From: Stutzerimonas chloritidismutans AW-1
GTDB taxonomy: Bacteria > Pseudomonadota > Gammaproteobacteria > Pseudomonadales > Pseudomonadaceae
Assembly (NCBI RefSeq): GCF_000495915.1
Contig: NZ_AOFQ01000057.1
Location: forward strand, 44,015-108,014
DNA: 64,000 nt
Direction: 5' to 3'
In this document: positions 11,604 to 21,222 of the stretch, piece after piece
How positions within the stretch are numbered: the stretch's first letter is position 1
How the letters are laid out: each line of letters opens with the position of its first letter
The notes under the pieces: generated by a model
Databases searched by the model: none
The model's input: the letters and a program-made list of their open reading frames with translations, nothing else
Told to the model about the DNA's origin: nothing
Position numbers and translations under genes: made by a program

Positions 11604-12548
11604 ATGACCCAGCCTTTGCGCATCGTTTTCGCCGGCACCCCGGAATTCGCCGCTCAGCATCTGCAAGCCCTGCTCGACGCGGGCAAGTCGATCGTCGCCG
11701 TCTACACCCAGCCGGATCGCCCCGCAGGCCGCGGCCAGAAGCTGATGCCCAGCCCGGTCAAGCAGCTCGCCGTGCAGCACGACATTCCGGTATTCCAGCC
11801 ACAGACGCTGCGTGACCCGGCGGCGCAGGCGGAATTGGCGGACCTGCAGGCGGACCTGATGGTGGTGGTCGCCTACGGCCTGATCCTGCCGCAAGCGGTG
11901 CTCGACCTGCCGCGCCTGGGCTGCATCAACAGCCATGCCTCGCTGTTGCCGCGCTGGCGTGGTGCCGCGCCGATCCAACGTGCGATCGAGGCCGGTGACA
12001 GCGAGTCCGGCGTCACCGTGATGCAGATGGAGGCGGGCCTCGACACCGGGCCGATGCTGCTCAAGGTCCATACGCCAATATCCGCCGAGGACACCGGCGG
12101 CACGCTGCACGACCGTCTCGCCATTCTCGGCGCGCAGGCGGTGGTGCAGGCGATCGACGCCCTGGCCAACGGCGCGCTGACAGGGGACGTGCAGGACGAT
12201 AGCCTCGCCACCTATGCGCACAAGCTGAGCAAGGACGAGGCGCGCATCGACTGGACTCGCCCGGCCGTCGAGCTGGAGCGGCTGATCCGTGCCTTCAACC
12301 CCTGGCCGATCTGCCACAGCACGCTGAATGGCGAAACGCTGAAGATTCACGCGGCACGCCTCGGCGAAGGCCAGGGGGAGCCCGGACGCATTCTCGAAGC
12401 GAGCAAGGAAGGGCTGACCGTTGCCTGCGGTGAAGGCGCATTGTCGCTGACTCGTCTGCAACTGCCCGGCGGCAAGTCGCTTGGCTTCGGCGACCTGTAC
12501 AACAGCCGCCGCGAGCATTTCGCCCCTGGCCTGGTGCTCGGTCAATGA
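11604..12548 (+). CDS. fmt: methionyl-tRNA formyltransferase
   Basis: Fmt formylates initiator Met-tRNA using 10-formyl-tetrahydrofolate. The 314-residue protein shows the N-terminal Rossmann start [14 protein letters not shown], the catalytic region [20 protein letters not shown] with its Asn/His, and a C-terminal OB-like tRNA-binding part (about 210-314). The length is normal. It overlaps rsmB by four bases (ATGA), so the two are translationally coupled. Confidence 0.97.
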   Translation: MTQPLRIVFAGTPEFAAQHLQALLDAGKSIVAVYTQPDRPAGRGQKLMPSPVKQLAVQHDIPVFQPQTLRDPAAQAELADLQADLMVVVAYGLILPQAVLDLPRLGCINSHASLLPRWRGAAPIQRAIEAGDSESGVTVMQMEAGLDTGPMLLKVHTPISAEDTGGTLHDRLAILGAQAVVQAIDALANGALTGDVQDDSLATYAHKLSKDEARIDWTRPAVELERLIRAFNPWPICHSTLNGETLKIHAARLGEGQGEPGRILEASKEGLTVACGEGALSLTRLQLPGGKSLGFGDLYNSRREHFAPGLVLGQ

Positions 12549-13867
12549 ACCCGCGCCTGGCCGCAGCCCGTGCGCTGAGTGTCGTGCTCTCGGGCAAGGC
12601 CTCGCTGGGCAGCAGCCTGCCGGAGGTGCTCGGCAAGGTGGACGCGCGCGACCGCGGCCTGACCCAGGACCTGGCCTTCGGCACCGCGCGCTGGCATCCG
12701 CGCCTGGCAGGTTTGGCCGACAAGCTGCTGCAGAAGCCATTCAAGGCAGCCGATCGCGATGTCGAAGCCCTTCTGCTGGTCGGTCTGTATCAGCTGTTCC
12801 ATACCCGCATCCCGGCCCATGCCGCCATCGGCGAAACCGTCGGCTGCGTCGACAAGCTGAAGAAGCCCTGGGCCAAGGGCCTGCTCAACGCCGTGCTGCG
12901 CCGCGCCCAGCGTGAGGGCGAAGCGATGCTAGCGGAGCTGGAACACGACCCGGTGATTCGCGTTGCCCATCCGCGCTGGCTGCAGAAGGCGCTCAAGGCG
13001 CATTGGCCCGAACATTGGGAAGCCATCTGCGCGGCCAATAATGCCCATCCGCCGATGATATTGCGGATCAATCGCCGCCAGGTCAGCCGCGACGCCTATC
13101 TGGCTGAGTTGCAGGCCGCTGGAATCGACGCCCATCCGTGCGAGTTCAGTGAGGACGGCATTCGCCTGGTTGCGCCGTGCGACGTGCATCAGCTGCCGGG
13201 CTTTGCCGAAGGGCGGGTCAGCGTGCAGGACGAGGCCGCACAGCTGGCCGCCTCGCTGCTCGACCTGGCGCCGGGCCAACGTGTGCTGGACGCCTGTTGC
13301 GCACCGGGTGGCAAGACCTGTCACCTGCTCGAACGCGAGCCGCAATTGGCCGGGTTGATTGCGCTGGATCTGGAACCCAAGCGTCTGGTGCGCGTTCGGG
13401 AAAACCTCGAGCGTCTGCATTTACAGGCCGAACTGGTCGCCGACGACGCCCGCGCCACCGAGCGCTGGTGGGACGGCAAGCCGTTCCAGCGCATCCTGCT
13501 CGACGCACCCTGTTCGGCCACCGGCGTGATCCGCCGCCATCCGGACATCAAGCTGACGCGCCAGGCCGATGACATTGCCCCCCTTGCCACGCTGCAGGGC
13601 GAAATGCTCGATGCGTTGTGGCCGACCCTGGACGTCGGCGGCATCCTGCTCTATGCCACCTGCTCGGTGCTGCCGACCGAGAACCGTGAGGTGATCGGCG
13701 CCTTCCTCGAACGCACGCCCGGCGCGCGCGAATTGGACCTCCCGGACGGCTTCGGCCTGCAGCAGCCGCATGGTCGCCAGCTGCTGCCGCAGGAGAGCGG
13801 CCACGACGGCTTCTACTATGCCAAGCTGATCAAGATCGCGGCGCAGCCACGTGGTGTCAGTGGGTGA
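12545..13867 (+). CDS. rsmB: 16S rRNA m5C967 methyltransferase RsmB
   Basis: RsmB methylates C967 of 16S rRNA. The 440-residue protein has an N-terminal NusB-like RNA-binding domain (about 1-140) and a C-terminal SAM methyltransferase domain with [15 protein letters not shown] for SAM, the catalytic-base Cys in [18 protein letters not shown] and the nucleophile Cys in [15 protein letters not shown]. It overlaps the fmt stop and precedes trkA by 75 bases. Confidence 0.96.
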   Translation: MNPRLAAARALSVVLSGKASLGSSLPEVLGKVDARDRGLTQDLAFGTARWHPRLAGLADKLLQKPFKAADRDVEALLLVGLYQLFHTRIPAHAAIGETVGCVDKLKKPWAKGLLNAVLRRAQREGEAMLAELEHDPVIRVAHPRWLQKALKAHWPEHWEAICAANNAHPPMILRINRRQVSRDAYLAELQAAGIDAHPCEFSEDGIRLVAPCDVHQLPGFAEGRVSVQDEAAQLAASLLDLAPGQRVLDACCAPGGKTCHLLEREPQLAGLIALDLEPKRLVRVRENLERLHLQAELVADDARATERWWDGKPFQRILLDAPCSATGVIRRHPDIKLTRQADDIAPLATLQGEMLDALWPTLDVGGILLYATCSVLPTENREVIGAFLERTPGARELDLPDGFGLQQPHGRQLLPQESGHDGFYYAKLIKIAAQPRGVSG

Positions 13868-13942
13868 GTCGAAACCCCGGCGCAGTGCGCGCGGGCCCAA
13901 CATGGAAGCGGCGGCAAACATCCGCCTTTCAGGAGTGATCGC

Positions 13943-15316
13943 GTGAAGATCATCATTCTCGGCGCCGGCCAGGTCGGCGGCACCCTCGCCGAACACCTCG
14001 CCAGCGAAGCCAACGACATCACCGTGGTCGACACCGACGGCGACCGCCTGCGCGATCTCGGTGATCGCCTGGACATCCGCACCATCCAGGGCCGCGGCTC
14101 GTTTCCGACGGTGCTGCGCCAGGCCGGCGCAGACGACGCCGACATGCTGGTGGCGGTGACCAACAGCGACGAGACCAACATGGTCGCCTGCCAGGTCGCT
14201 TACACCCTGTTCCATACGCCGACCAAGATCGCCCGCGTGCGCGAAGCGGCCTACCTGGTGCGCTCCGGTCTGTTCGCCAACGAGGCGATTCCGGTCGACG
14301 TGCTGATCAGCCCGGAACAGGTGGTCACCAACTACATCAAGCGCCTGATCGAACATCCCGGCTCGCTGCAGGTAATCGACTTCGCCGAAGGCAAGGCGCA
14401 GCTGGTGGCGGTGCGCGCCTACTACGGCGGGCCGCTGGTCGGCCAAGAGCTGCGCCAACTGCGCCGCCACATGCCCAACGTCGATACCCGTGTGGCCGCC
14501 ATCTTCCGTCGCAACCAGGCCATCCTGCCCCGTGGCGACACGGTGATCGAGGCCGATGACGAGGTATTCTTCATCGCCGCCAGGGGCCATATCCGCGCGG
14601 TGATGAGCGAAATGCGCCGGCTCGACGAGAACTACAAGCGCATCGTCATCGCCGGTGGCGGCCACATCGGCGAGCGGCTGGCCGAAGCGATCGAGAGCCG
14701 TTACCAGGTGAAGATCATCGAGATGAACCCGGCGCGCTGTCGCTACCTGTCGGACACGCTGGACAGCACGATCATCCTGCAGGGCAGCGCTTCCGACCGC
14801 GACCTGCTGGTCGAGGAGAACATCAGCGAGGCGGACGTGTTCCTCGCGCTGACCAACGACGACGAGGCCAACATCATGTCGTCGCTGCTGGCCAAGCGGC
14901 TGGGCGCGCGTAAGGTGATGTGCATCATCAACAACCCGGCCTACGTCGATCTGGTTCAGGGTGGCGAGATCGACATCGCCATCAGCCCGCAGCTCGCCAC
15001 CATCGGTACCCTGCTGACCCACGTACGCCGCGGCGACATCGTCAGCGCCCACTCGCTGCGCCGTGGCGCGGCCGAAGCCATCGAGGTGATCGCCCACGGC
15101 GATCCGCGTTCGAGCAAGGTGATCGGGCGCCCCATCGAGCAGATCGCGCTGCCCCCGGGTACCACCATCGGCGCGGTGATTCGCGACGACCAGGTGCTGA
15201 TCGCCCATGACGACACACGGATCGAGTCCGGCGATCACGTCATCCTGTTCCTCGTCGACAAGAAGCACATTCGCGACGTCGAGCGCCTCTTCCAGGCCGG
15301 CCTGACCTTCTTCTAG
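13943..15316 (+). CDS. trkA: Trk potassium uptake regulatory protein TrkA
   Basis: TrkA is the cytosolic NAD(H)/nucleotide-binding ring that gates the TrkH/TrkG K+ channel. The 457-residue protein is a tandem of two RCK units, each with a Rossmann start: [19 protein letters not shown] at residue 2 and [19 protein letters not shown] near residue 234. Each is followed by a TrkA-C region. The start is GTG preceded by AGGAG. The membrane partner TrkH is not in the window. A strong terminator follows. Confidence 0.97.
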   Translation: MKIIILGAGQVGGTLAEHLASEANDITVVDTDGDRLRDLGDRLDIRTIQGRGSFPTVLRQAGADDADMLVAVTNSDETNMVACQVAYTLFHTPTKIARVREAAYLVRSGLFANEAIPVDVLISPEQVVTNYIKRLIEHPGSLQVIDFAEGKAQLVAVRAYYGGPLVGQELRQLRRHMPNVDTRVAAIFRRNQAILPRGDTVIEADDEVFFIAARGHIRAVMSEMRRLDENYKRIVIAGGGHIGERLAEAIESRYQVKIIEMNPARCRYLSDTLDSTIILQGSASDRDLLVEENISEADVFLALTNDDEANIMSSLLAKRLGARKVMCIINNPAYVDLVQGGEIDIAISPQLATIGTLLTHVRRGDIVSAHSLRRGAAEAIEVIAHGDPRSSKVIGRPIEQIALPPGTTIGAVIRDDQVLIAHDDTRIESGDHVILFLVDKKHIRDVERLFQAGLTFF

Positions 15317-15336
15317 CGATCATTGCGACTGCATGG

Positions 15337-15370
15337 ACGGCCCGCCACCGGCGGGCCGTTTCGTTTTTTC
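15337..15370 (+). terminator. rho-independent terminator of trkA
   Basis: ACGGCCCGCC and GGCGGGCCGT form a 10-bp GC-rich stem with a three-base loop, followed by TTCGTTTTTT. It ends the fmt-rsmB-trkA transcript. Confidence 0.92.
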
Positions 15371-15650
15371 AATTACCCACGACTCCCGGCCCGATCAGCT
15401 GGAATAGACGGCATTCCCTCCGATCGCCTCCATTCGATCCCGATGCCCTCCGATTTCCATTTTATGGCCAGCTTTTGTACCCTCCTGGCTTGCCGCCCGC
15501 GCGGCCTGACGATTGAGCCAAGCTATCGTCGCTCGGTTTCACCGCACCATCGTCGTCAGAAGAGTCCCCAACTGAGCTCGAGCAGTTTGCCCCTCCTAGA
15601 CAAATAACGATCCGATTCCTCGGGTCTCTACAAGGAACAGGAGAAACTCC
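15371..15650. other. intergenic region upstream of ehuB
   Basis: No gene is seen here. The stretch must hold the ehu promoter, but I find no convincing sigma70 or sigma54 pair. An AGGAG ribosome site lies just before the ehuB start. Confidence 0.5.
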
Positions 15651-16508
15651 ATGAGGAACAGCACCATCCCGACACGCTCCCGCCGGCTGCTGATCGGCTG
15701 CGCCGCCCTGGCCAGCATCGGTTTCGCCAGCCTGACCCAGGCCGATACCCTGGAAGACATCAAGGACAGCAGCAGCGTCCGCATCGGCTACGCCAATGAA
15801 ACCCCCTTCGCCTACACCGCTCTCGACGGCAGTGTCACCGGCGAATCGCCAGAGATCGTGCGCAAGGTGTTCGAGCGCATGCAGATCGACACCATCAAAC
15901 CGGTACTGACCGAGTGGGGCTCGCTGATCCCCGGCCTGCGCGCCGGGCGCTTCGACCTCATCGCAGCGGGCATGTACATCACGCCTGAACGCTGCAAGCA
16001 GGTGCTGTTCACCGATCCGCACTACCGCCTGCTCGACACCCTGCTGGTGGCCGAAGGCAACCCGAAGAACCTGCGCAGCTACGAAGACATCGCCAACAAC
16101 CCAGACGTGAAGATCGCCATCATGTCCGGCACCGTGAACCTCGGTTATGCGCGCAAGGCCGGCATCAAGGATTCGCAGATTCTGCAGGTCCCGGATACCA
16201 CCTCGCAGCTGCAGGCCGTGCGCGGTGGTCGCGCCGATGCCGCCATCGGCACCCAGCTGACCATGAAGGGGCTGGCGGACAAGGCCGGTGACGATGTCGA
16301 GGCCATCGCCGACTTCAAGGACGATCCAGCCCGTGCCGGTTATGGCGCGCTGGCCTTCCGTCCGCAGGACAAGGCGCTGCGTGACGCGGTCAATGCCGAG
16401 CTCAAGCAGTGGCTGGGCAGCGAGGAGCATCTGAAGACCATCGAGCCATTCGGCTTCGATCGCTCCAACATCACCGACAAGACTGCCGCCGAGCTCTGCG
16501 GCGCCTGA
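15651..16508 (+). CDS. ehuB: ectoine/hydroxyectoine-type ABC transporter substrate-binding protein
   Basis: This is a 285-residue periplasmic solute-binding protein of the amino-acid (SBP family 3) type. It has a signal peptide ending near ASLTQA, then VRIGYANETPFAYTALDG, EWGSLIPGLRAGRFDLIAAG and MYITPERCKQVLFTDP. The GSLIPGLRAGRFDLI..GMYITPERCK signature and the AEGNPKNLRSYED segment match EhuB of Sinorhizobium, which binds ectoine and hydroxyectoine as compatible solutes and carbon sources. It is the first gene of a four-gene importer operon. Substrate specificity is inferred; other polar amino acids are possible. Confidence 0.8.
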   Translation: MRNSTIPTRSRRLLIGCAALASIGFASLTQADTLEDIKDSSSVRIGYANETPFAYTALDGSVTGESPEIVRKVFERMQIDTIKPVLTEWGSLIPGLRAGRFDLIAAGMYITPERCKQVLFTDPHYRLLDTLLVAEGNPKNLRSYEDIANNPDVKIAIMSGTVNLGYARKAGIKDSQILQVPDTTSQLQAVRGGRADAAIGTQLTMKGLADKAGDDVEAIADFKDDPARAGYGALAFRPQDKALRDAVNAELKQWLGSEEHLKTIEPFGFDRSNITDKTAAELCGA

Positions 16509-16628
16509 AGCCCGTCGGGGCGGCTGGTTGGCGCCGCCGACCGCTGTCCCGCCTGTGAACGCTGACCAAGGCTGCGCCGCTGTTTGCGCAGCCTCGCTCA
16601 GCGCTCCGGAAAACCGGATAGCGCCATC

Positions 16629-17288
16629 ATGATCGAACTGCTTCCTCTGCTGCTGCAGGGTGCCTGGGTCACCGTGAAGGTGACCTTCTTCGGCTCCCTG
16701 CTGGCCATCGCCTGCGCGCTGATCGCCGCGCTGGCGCGGCTTTCGCCGGTGGCGCCATTGCGCTGGCTGGCCATCACCTACATCGAGGTCTTCCGCGGCT
16801 CGTCGCTGCTGGTGCAGCTGTTCTGGCTGTACTTCGTGCTGCCGATGCCACCGTTCAATGTCGAAATGAGTGCCTTCGCCGTGGCAGTGGTCGGCCTGGG
16901 CCTGAACATCGGCGCCTATGGGGCCGAGGTACTGCGCGGCGCGATCCGCTCGGTACACCAGGGCCAGCACGAAGCCTGTCAGGCGCTGAACATGACGCCG
17001 CTGACACGCATGCGCCGAATCATCCTGCCGCAGGCGTTGCTCGCGGCAATTCCGCCCGGCACCAACCTGCTGATCGAGTTGCTGAAGAACACTTCGCTGG
17101 TGTCGCTGATCACCCTGTCGGATCTGGCCTTCCGCGCCCGCCAGCTGGATCAGGCGACGCTGATGACCATGGAGATCTTCGGCCTGGCGCTGGTGATCTA
17201 CTTCGTCCTGGCCCAGGCGATCAACTTCGGCATGCGCCAGCTGGAACACCGGCTGGCCCGCGGGCGGATGCGCGGAGGCCTGTCATGA
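16629..17288 (+). CDS. ehuC: ABC transporter permease EhuC
   Basis: This is a 219-residue inner-membrane permease of the His/Glu amino-acid type with about five membrane helices and the cytoplasmic coupling loop EACQALNMTPLTRMRRIILPQAL (EAA motif near residues 118-140). The start MIELLPLL is chosen over an upstream in-frame ATG because upstream residues are not membrane-like and homologues begin here. The stop overlaps the ehuD ATG by four bases. Confidence 0.85.
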   Translation: MIELLPLLLQGAWVTVKVTFFGSLLAIACALIAALARLSPVAPLRWLAITYIEVFRGSSLLVQLFWLYFVLPMPPFNVEMSAFAVAVVGLGLNIGAYGAEVLRGAIRSVHQGQHEACQALNMTPLTRMRRIILPQALLAAIPPGTNLLIELLKNTSLVSLITLSDLAFRARQLDQATLMTMEIFGLALVIYFVLAQAINFGMRQLEHRLARGRMRGGLS

Positions 17289-17944
17289 ATTTCTTCGACT
17301 GGCAGTTCGCCCGCGAGATCCTGCCGCGCCTGCTGGATGCCTCGCTGACCACCATCGGCATCGCCCTGGCCGGCTTCGCCATCGCCGTGGTGCTCGGCCT
17401 GTTCCTCGCCATTGGCCGCCGCAGCCGCCTGCGCTGGCTATCCTGGCCGATCACCGGGCTGATCGAGTTCATCCGCAGCACACCGCTGCTGATCCAGGTG
17501 TACTTCCTGTTCTACGTGTTCCCCAACTACGGCCTCAATTTCAGCGCCATGCAGGCAGGCATCATCGGCATCGCCCTGCATTACGCCTGCTACACCGCCG
17601 AGGTCTACCGTGCCGGCCTGGATGCGGTGCCCCGTTCGCAATGGGAAGCCGTCACCGCGCTGAACATGAAGCCCTGGACCGCCTACCGCGACGTGATCCT
17701 GCCGCAAGCGCTGCGTCCGGTGCTGCCGGCGCTGGGCAACTACCTGATCTCGATCCTCAAGGACACGCCAGTGCTGTCGGCGATCACCGTGGTGGAAATC
17801 ATGCAGCGGGCCAAGAACATCGGCTCCGAGAGTTTCCGCTATCTGGAGCCGATCACCATGGTCGGCCTGTTCTTCCTCATTCTCAGCCTCGGCCTCGCCT
17901 GGTGCGTGCGCCGTCTGGAAAACCGCATGGAGCTGGCCCGATGA
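17285..17944 (+). CDS. ehuD: ABC transporter permease EhuD
   Basis: This is the second permease, 219 residues, similar in build to EhuC, with the N-terminal RLLDASLTTIGIALAGFAIA helix and the EAA loop WEAVTALNMKPWTAYRDVIL that docks on the ATPase. EhuC and EhuD would form the heterodimeric channel. It overlaps ehuC by four bases and ehuA by four bases (ATGA), showing tight coupling. Confidence 0.85.
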   Translation: MNFFDWQFAREILPRLLDASLTTIGIALAGFAIAVVLGLFLAIGRRSRLRWLSWPITGLIEFIRSTPLLIQVYFLFYVFPNYGLNFSAMQAGIIGIALHYACYTAEVYRAGLDAVPRSQWEAVTALNMKPWTAYRDVILPQALRPVLPALGNYLISILKDTPVLSAITVVEIMQRAKNIGSESFRYLEPITMVGLFFLILSLGLAWCVRRLENRMELAR

Positions 17945-18777
17945 ATACGCCGATGCAGTCCACGGACACCCTGAACCCGACGCCGCAACAACCGGAGCAG
18001 GCGCAACCTTTGGTGCGCTTCGCCGGCGTGACCAAGCGCTACGGTGAACTGACCGTGCTCGACGGGCTCGACCTGCAGATCGAGGAAGGCGAGAAGGTCG
18101 CGATCATCGGCCCCAGCGGCTCGGGCAAATCCACCCTGTTGCGGGTGCTGATGACCCTGGAAGGCATTGACGAAGGCGTGATCGAGGTCGACGGCGAGCC
18201 GCTGACGCACATGCCCGACACCAGCGGCCAGTTGGTCCCGGCCAATGCCCGTCACCTGCGACGTGTGCGTGGCAAGGTCGGCATGGTGTTCCAGAGCTTC
18301 AACCTGTTCCCGCACATGAACGCGTTGCAGAACGTCATGGAAGCGCCGGTACAGGTGCTCGGGCTGAGCAAGCGCGAGGCCCGCGAGCGGGCAGAGGAGC
18401 TGCTGGCCATGGTCGGCCTGGAGGACAAGCTGGAGCACTTCCCGGCGCAACTCTCCGGCGGTCAGCAACAGCGCGTGGCGATTGCCCGCGCACTGGCGAT
18501 GCGGCCGAAGGTGATGCTGTTCGACGAAGTGACCTCGGCGCTGGACCCGGAGCTCTGCGGCGAAGTGCTCAATGTCATCCGCCGCCTCGGCGAGGCGCAC
18601 AACCTGACGATGCTGATGGTGACCCACCAGATGGGCTTTGCCCGTGAGTTCGCCGATCGCGTGTGCTTCTTCCATCAGGGCCGGATTCACGAGCAGGGCA
18701 GCCCGGACGAGCTGTTCAACAACCCGCGCGAGGAACGCACCCGGGAGTTTCTCAGCGCGGTCAACGAGGCCCACTGA
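17941..18777 (+). CDS. ehuA: ABC transporter ATP-binding protein EhuA
   Basis: This 278-residue ATPase energises the importer. It shows Walker A (GPSGSGKST), Q-loop (MVFQSFNLFPHMNALQNV), signature LSGGQQQRVAIARALAM, Walker B (VMLFDEVTSALDPE) and the switch His in VTHQMGFA. A 20-odd-residue Pro/Gln-rich N-terminal extension precedes the ABC domain. The start is the ATG that overlaps the ehuD stop. No terminator with a T-run is obvious after it. Confidence 0.88.
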   Translation: MNTPMQSTDTLNPTPQQPEQAQPLVRFAGVTKRYGELTVLDGLDLQIEEGEKVAIIGPSGSGKSTLLRVLMTLEGIDEGVIEVDGEPLTHMPDTSGQLVPANARHLRRVRGKVGMVFQSFNLFPHMNALQNVMEAPVQVLGLSKREARERAEELLAMVGLEDKLEHFPAQLSGGQQQRVAIARALAMRPKVMLFDEVTSALDPELCGEVLNVIRRLGEAHNLTMLMVTHQMGFAREFADRVCFFHQGRIHEQGSPDELFNNPREERTREFLSAVNEAH

Positions 18778-18922
18778 GCCGCTTGCAACCCAGCCCACAC
18801 GAAGACGGCGAACGCCCCGCAACAGCTAAGACCAATGGCGTATGCTGCCGCTATTGCCCGACGGCGGCGATGCACTAAAGTGAGGAAACGCCCCGGAGCG
18901 CTGCACCGAAAAGGTCTTCAAG

Positions 18923-19240
18923 ATGCTCGAATCGCTGGAAAAGATGCTTTCCCAAGGCATGGACAATCCGATGCTGCGTTTCGGCCTCGGCAAGGGCTAC
19001 ATGGATGCCGGGCAGCCGGGGCGGGCGGCGGAGCACCTGCGCCGCTGCGTCGAACTCGATCCGAAATACTCCGCTGCCTGGAAACTGCTGGGCAAGGCGC
19101 TGCAGGCCGACGGCGACAAGCCCGGCGCCCATCAGACGTGGGAGCGCGGAATCGCCGCGGCGAACGCCCAGGGCGACAAGCAGGCGGAAAAGGAAATGAC
19201 CGTATTCCTGCGCCGGCTCGACCGGCTGACGCCCGACTGA
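18923..19240 (+). CDS. small tetratricopeptide-repeat protein
   Basis: This is a 105-residue helical protein with two to three TPR units: residues 15-48 (NPMLRFGLGKGYMDAGQPGR onward, then AAEHLRRCVELDPKYSAAW) and 50-85. TPR units bind partner proteins; the partner is unknown. It is convergent with the PilZ gene, whose stop lies 22 bases away. A short gene of this kind occupies this place in other pseudomonads. Confidence 0.75.
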   Translation: MLESLEKMLSQGMDNPMLRFGLGKGYMDAGQPGRAAEHLRRCVELDPKYSAAWKLLGKALQADGDKPGAHQTWERGIAAANAQGDKQAEKEMTVFLRRLDRLTPD

Positions 19241-19262
19241 ACCGGCGCGCCGCGGCCAGCGG

Positions 19263-19529
19263 TCAGGTTTCGTGCACGAACTGCAGGCCGACCCCTTCGG
19301 CATCCACCCGCATCACCACCATTCGCAGTTCCGGCGCCGGAATCGGCAGGGCCTGGACCTGGCCGGTCACCTCGTCGCCGGGATGCAGCACCACCAGCTC
19401 CGGATGCCGGACGTAGACGCCACCATCGGATAGATCACGGGTCTGCGCGAAGACCTCGCCAAAGGCCGGATGCGCAATGCGGATGCGGCACTTCATGTTG
19501 GTACGCGGATGCTGTCTCTGGTTTTGCAT
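19263..19529 (-). CDS. PilZ-domain c-di-GMP-binding protein
   Basis: This is an 88-residue stand-alone PilZ domain. The c-di-GMP motif RxxxR is RQHPR near residue 5, and the D/NxSxxG motif is DLSDGG near residue 33. It is therefore expected to bind c-di-GMP and act on an unknown partner. It is downstream of the lipid A acyltransferase on the same strand. The window also holds a diguanylate cyclase gene, but a direct link is not shown. Confidence 0.88.
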   Translation of the reverse strand: MQNQRQHPRTNMKCRIRIAHPAFGEVFAQTRDLSDGGVYVRHPELVVLHPGDEVTGQVQALPIPAPELRMVVMRVDAEGVGLQFVHET

Positions 19530-19562
19530 GCGCTCGTCCCTGTTGTTGTTGTTTGAGCCTGA

Positions 19563-20450
19563 TCAGTACCAGCGCTTCTCGCCGGCGGGGCGTTTCTTGA
19601 AGCGCTTCATGGTCCACATGTACTGGCTGGGATAGGCGCGCACATACTTCTCGATCATTGCGCTCATCGCCGCTACGCCAGTTTCCGCATCTTCGCTGTA
19701 CATCCCTTCGGGTGCGGCCTCGAGGACGACCTTGTAGCCCGAACCGTCCTCCAGACGCAATGCATGAAGGAACACCCCAACCGCCTTGCCGCCGGCGAGC
19801 ATGCCGGGCACGAACTTGCTGGTCAGCGCCTGGGTGGCGAAGAAGGGCACAAAGATGCCACTGCCTTCGCTCGGCTCCGGGTCCGCCGGAATACCCACCG
19901 CACCACCGCGCCGAACCTCCTTGATGACGCTGAGAATGCCTTCCCTGGTCGAGGGCGCGACGCGATTGCCCAGCTGCACACGCTGCTGGCGCAGCAGATC
20001 GTCCACCGCCTTCAGTTTCGGCGGTCGGTAGAAGATGATCGGCTTGCATTGCGCGCAGTAGAAATGATTGAGCACTTCCCAATTGCCCAGGTGACTGGTG
20101 ATGCCGACCACGCCCTTGCCCGAGGCCAGCGCCGCTTGCAGCACGTCCAGGCCTTCGACTTCGCGGACCAGTTTCAGGGTCTTTTCCGCCGGCCAGATCC
20201 AGGCGCAGGCGCTTTCGGTGAAGGTCATGCCGGTTTCACGCAGGGTGCGGCCGAGCAGGGCGTCGAGTTCCGCCGGGCTCAGCTCGGGGAAGCACTTGTG
20301 CAGGTTGATTCGCGCGACGTCCCGCGAGCGGTTCGGCAGCTTCCACATCAGCCAGCCGATCATCGAGCCCAGGCCCTGGACCATGCGCCAGGGCAGTCGA
20401 GCGAACAGTCGCAGGGAGCCGACGACGATGGCACCTTTGAGCTTTTCCAC
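19563..20450 (-). CDS. htrB: lipid A biosynthesis lauroyl acyltransferase
   Basis: The 295-residue inner-membrane-associated enzyme is of the LpxL/LpxM (HtrB) family, which adds secondary acyl chains to lipid A. The catalytic HX4E/D-like site is seen in ITSHLGNWEVLNHFY (H, then E five residues on), with further family blocks RRGGAVGIPADPEPSEGSG and SQYMWTMKRFKKRPAGE at the C-terminus. An N-terminal membrane segment overlaps RLFARLPWRMVQGLGSMIGW. The position matches PA0011 of P. aeruginosa. Confidence 0.92.
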   Translation of the reverse strand: MEKLKGAIVVGSLRLFARLPWRMVQGLGSMIGWLMWKLPNRSRDVARINLHKCFPELSPAELDALLGRTLRETGMTFTESACAWIWPAEKTLKLVREVEGLDVLQAALASGKGVVGITSHLGNWEVLNHFYCAQCKPIIFYRPPKLKAVDDLLRQQRVQLGNRVAPSTREGILSVIKEVRRGGAVGIPADPEPSEGSGIFVPFFATQALTSKFVPGMLAGGKAVGVFLHALRLEDGSGYKVVLEAAPEGMYSEDAETGVAAMSAMIEKYVRAYPSQYMWTMKRFKKRPAGEKRWY

Positions 20451-20542
20451 ACCGCACTCCGAAATTTTCAGGTTGCCTAGTCTACCTGCAACCGTCGCCA
20501 GCTTTCAGGCGCAGCGGCGGCAACGACACACATCCTGGCAGC

Positions 20543-21115
20543 TCAGGCGTGCAGTGTTTCAAGCATCCCGGCCAGCTCGGCGTGGCGCTCGCAATCGGTC
20601 AGGTGGTCCATGACCATGCCGCAGGCCTGCATGTAGGCGTAGCAGATGGTCGGGCCGACGAAGCTGAAGCCAGCCTTCTTCAGCGCGCGGCTCATAGCCT
20701 CGGCCTCGGGGGAGACCGCCGGCACCTGATCGATGCGCTCGAAGCGGTTGATCTTCGGCTCGCCGCCGACGAACGACCAGACGAAACCCACCGGATCCTC
20801 CAGCTGCAACCAGGCGCGGGCATTCTGCCGCGCCGCCTTGAGCTTGAGACGGTTGCGGATGATGCCGGGGTCCAGCATGCGCTCGTCGATCTCGGCATCG
20901 CTCATGCGCGCCAGACGTTCGGCATCGAAACCGAACAGCACCTGCCGGTAGCGCTCGCGCTTGCGCAACACGGTGATCCAGGAGAGCCCGGCCTGAAAGG
21001 CTTCGAGCAAGAGGAATTCGAACAGTACCTGCGGATCGCGGGCCGGTACGCCCCATTCGCGATCGTGGTAGTCGATGTACAGCGGGTCCGTGCCGCACCA
21101 GGCGCAACGTGGCAT
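20543..21115 (-). CDS. tag: DNA-3-methyladenine glycosylase I
   Basis: Tag excises 3-methyladenine from alkylated DNA. The 190-residue protein begins [22 protein letters not shown], with the Cys and first His that help bind zinc together with the C-terminal Cys/His (TDCERH). The base-pocket region [15 protein letters not shown] is intact. It is divergent from glyQ, with about 107 bases between the two starts. Confidence 0.96.
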   Translation of the reverse strand: MPRCAWCGTDPLYIDYHDREWGVPARDPQVLFEFLLLEAFQAGLSWITVLRKRERYRQVLFGFDAERLARMSDAEIDERMLDPGIIRNRLKLKAARQNARAWLQLEDPVGFVWSFVGGEPKINRFERIDQVPAVSPEAEAMSRALKKAGFSFVGPTICYAYMQACGMVMDHLTDCERHAELAGMLETLHA

Positions 21116-21222
21116 GTGGTCTCCTTGCGCAGGCCTCGTCCGATGGCCGAAACCATCGCAAGCGCGACCATGCGGGGGGTATACTTCGAGGCTTTCTGTC
21201 GAAGCCCAGCACAGGTGAAATT

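Noticed and set aside
13421..15268. A 615-codon open frame antisense to trkA and the end of rsmB
   Set aside because: It mirrors the codon structure of the real genes in high-GC DNA. Its translation is low-complexity (many Asp, His, Gln, Arg, Val) without any domain, and trkA is beyond doubt.
15462..17249. A long open frame antisense to ehuB and ehuC
   Set aside because: The His/Gln/Arg-rich translation without a domain is typical of antisense frames here; the plus-strand genes form a coherent transporter operon.
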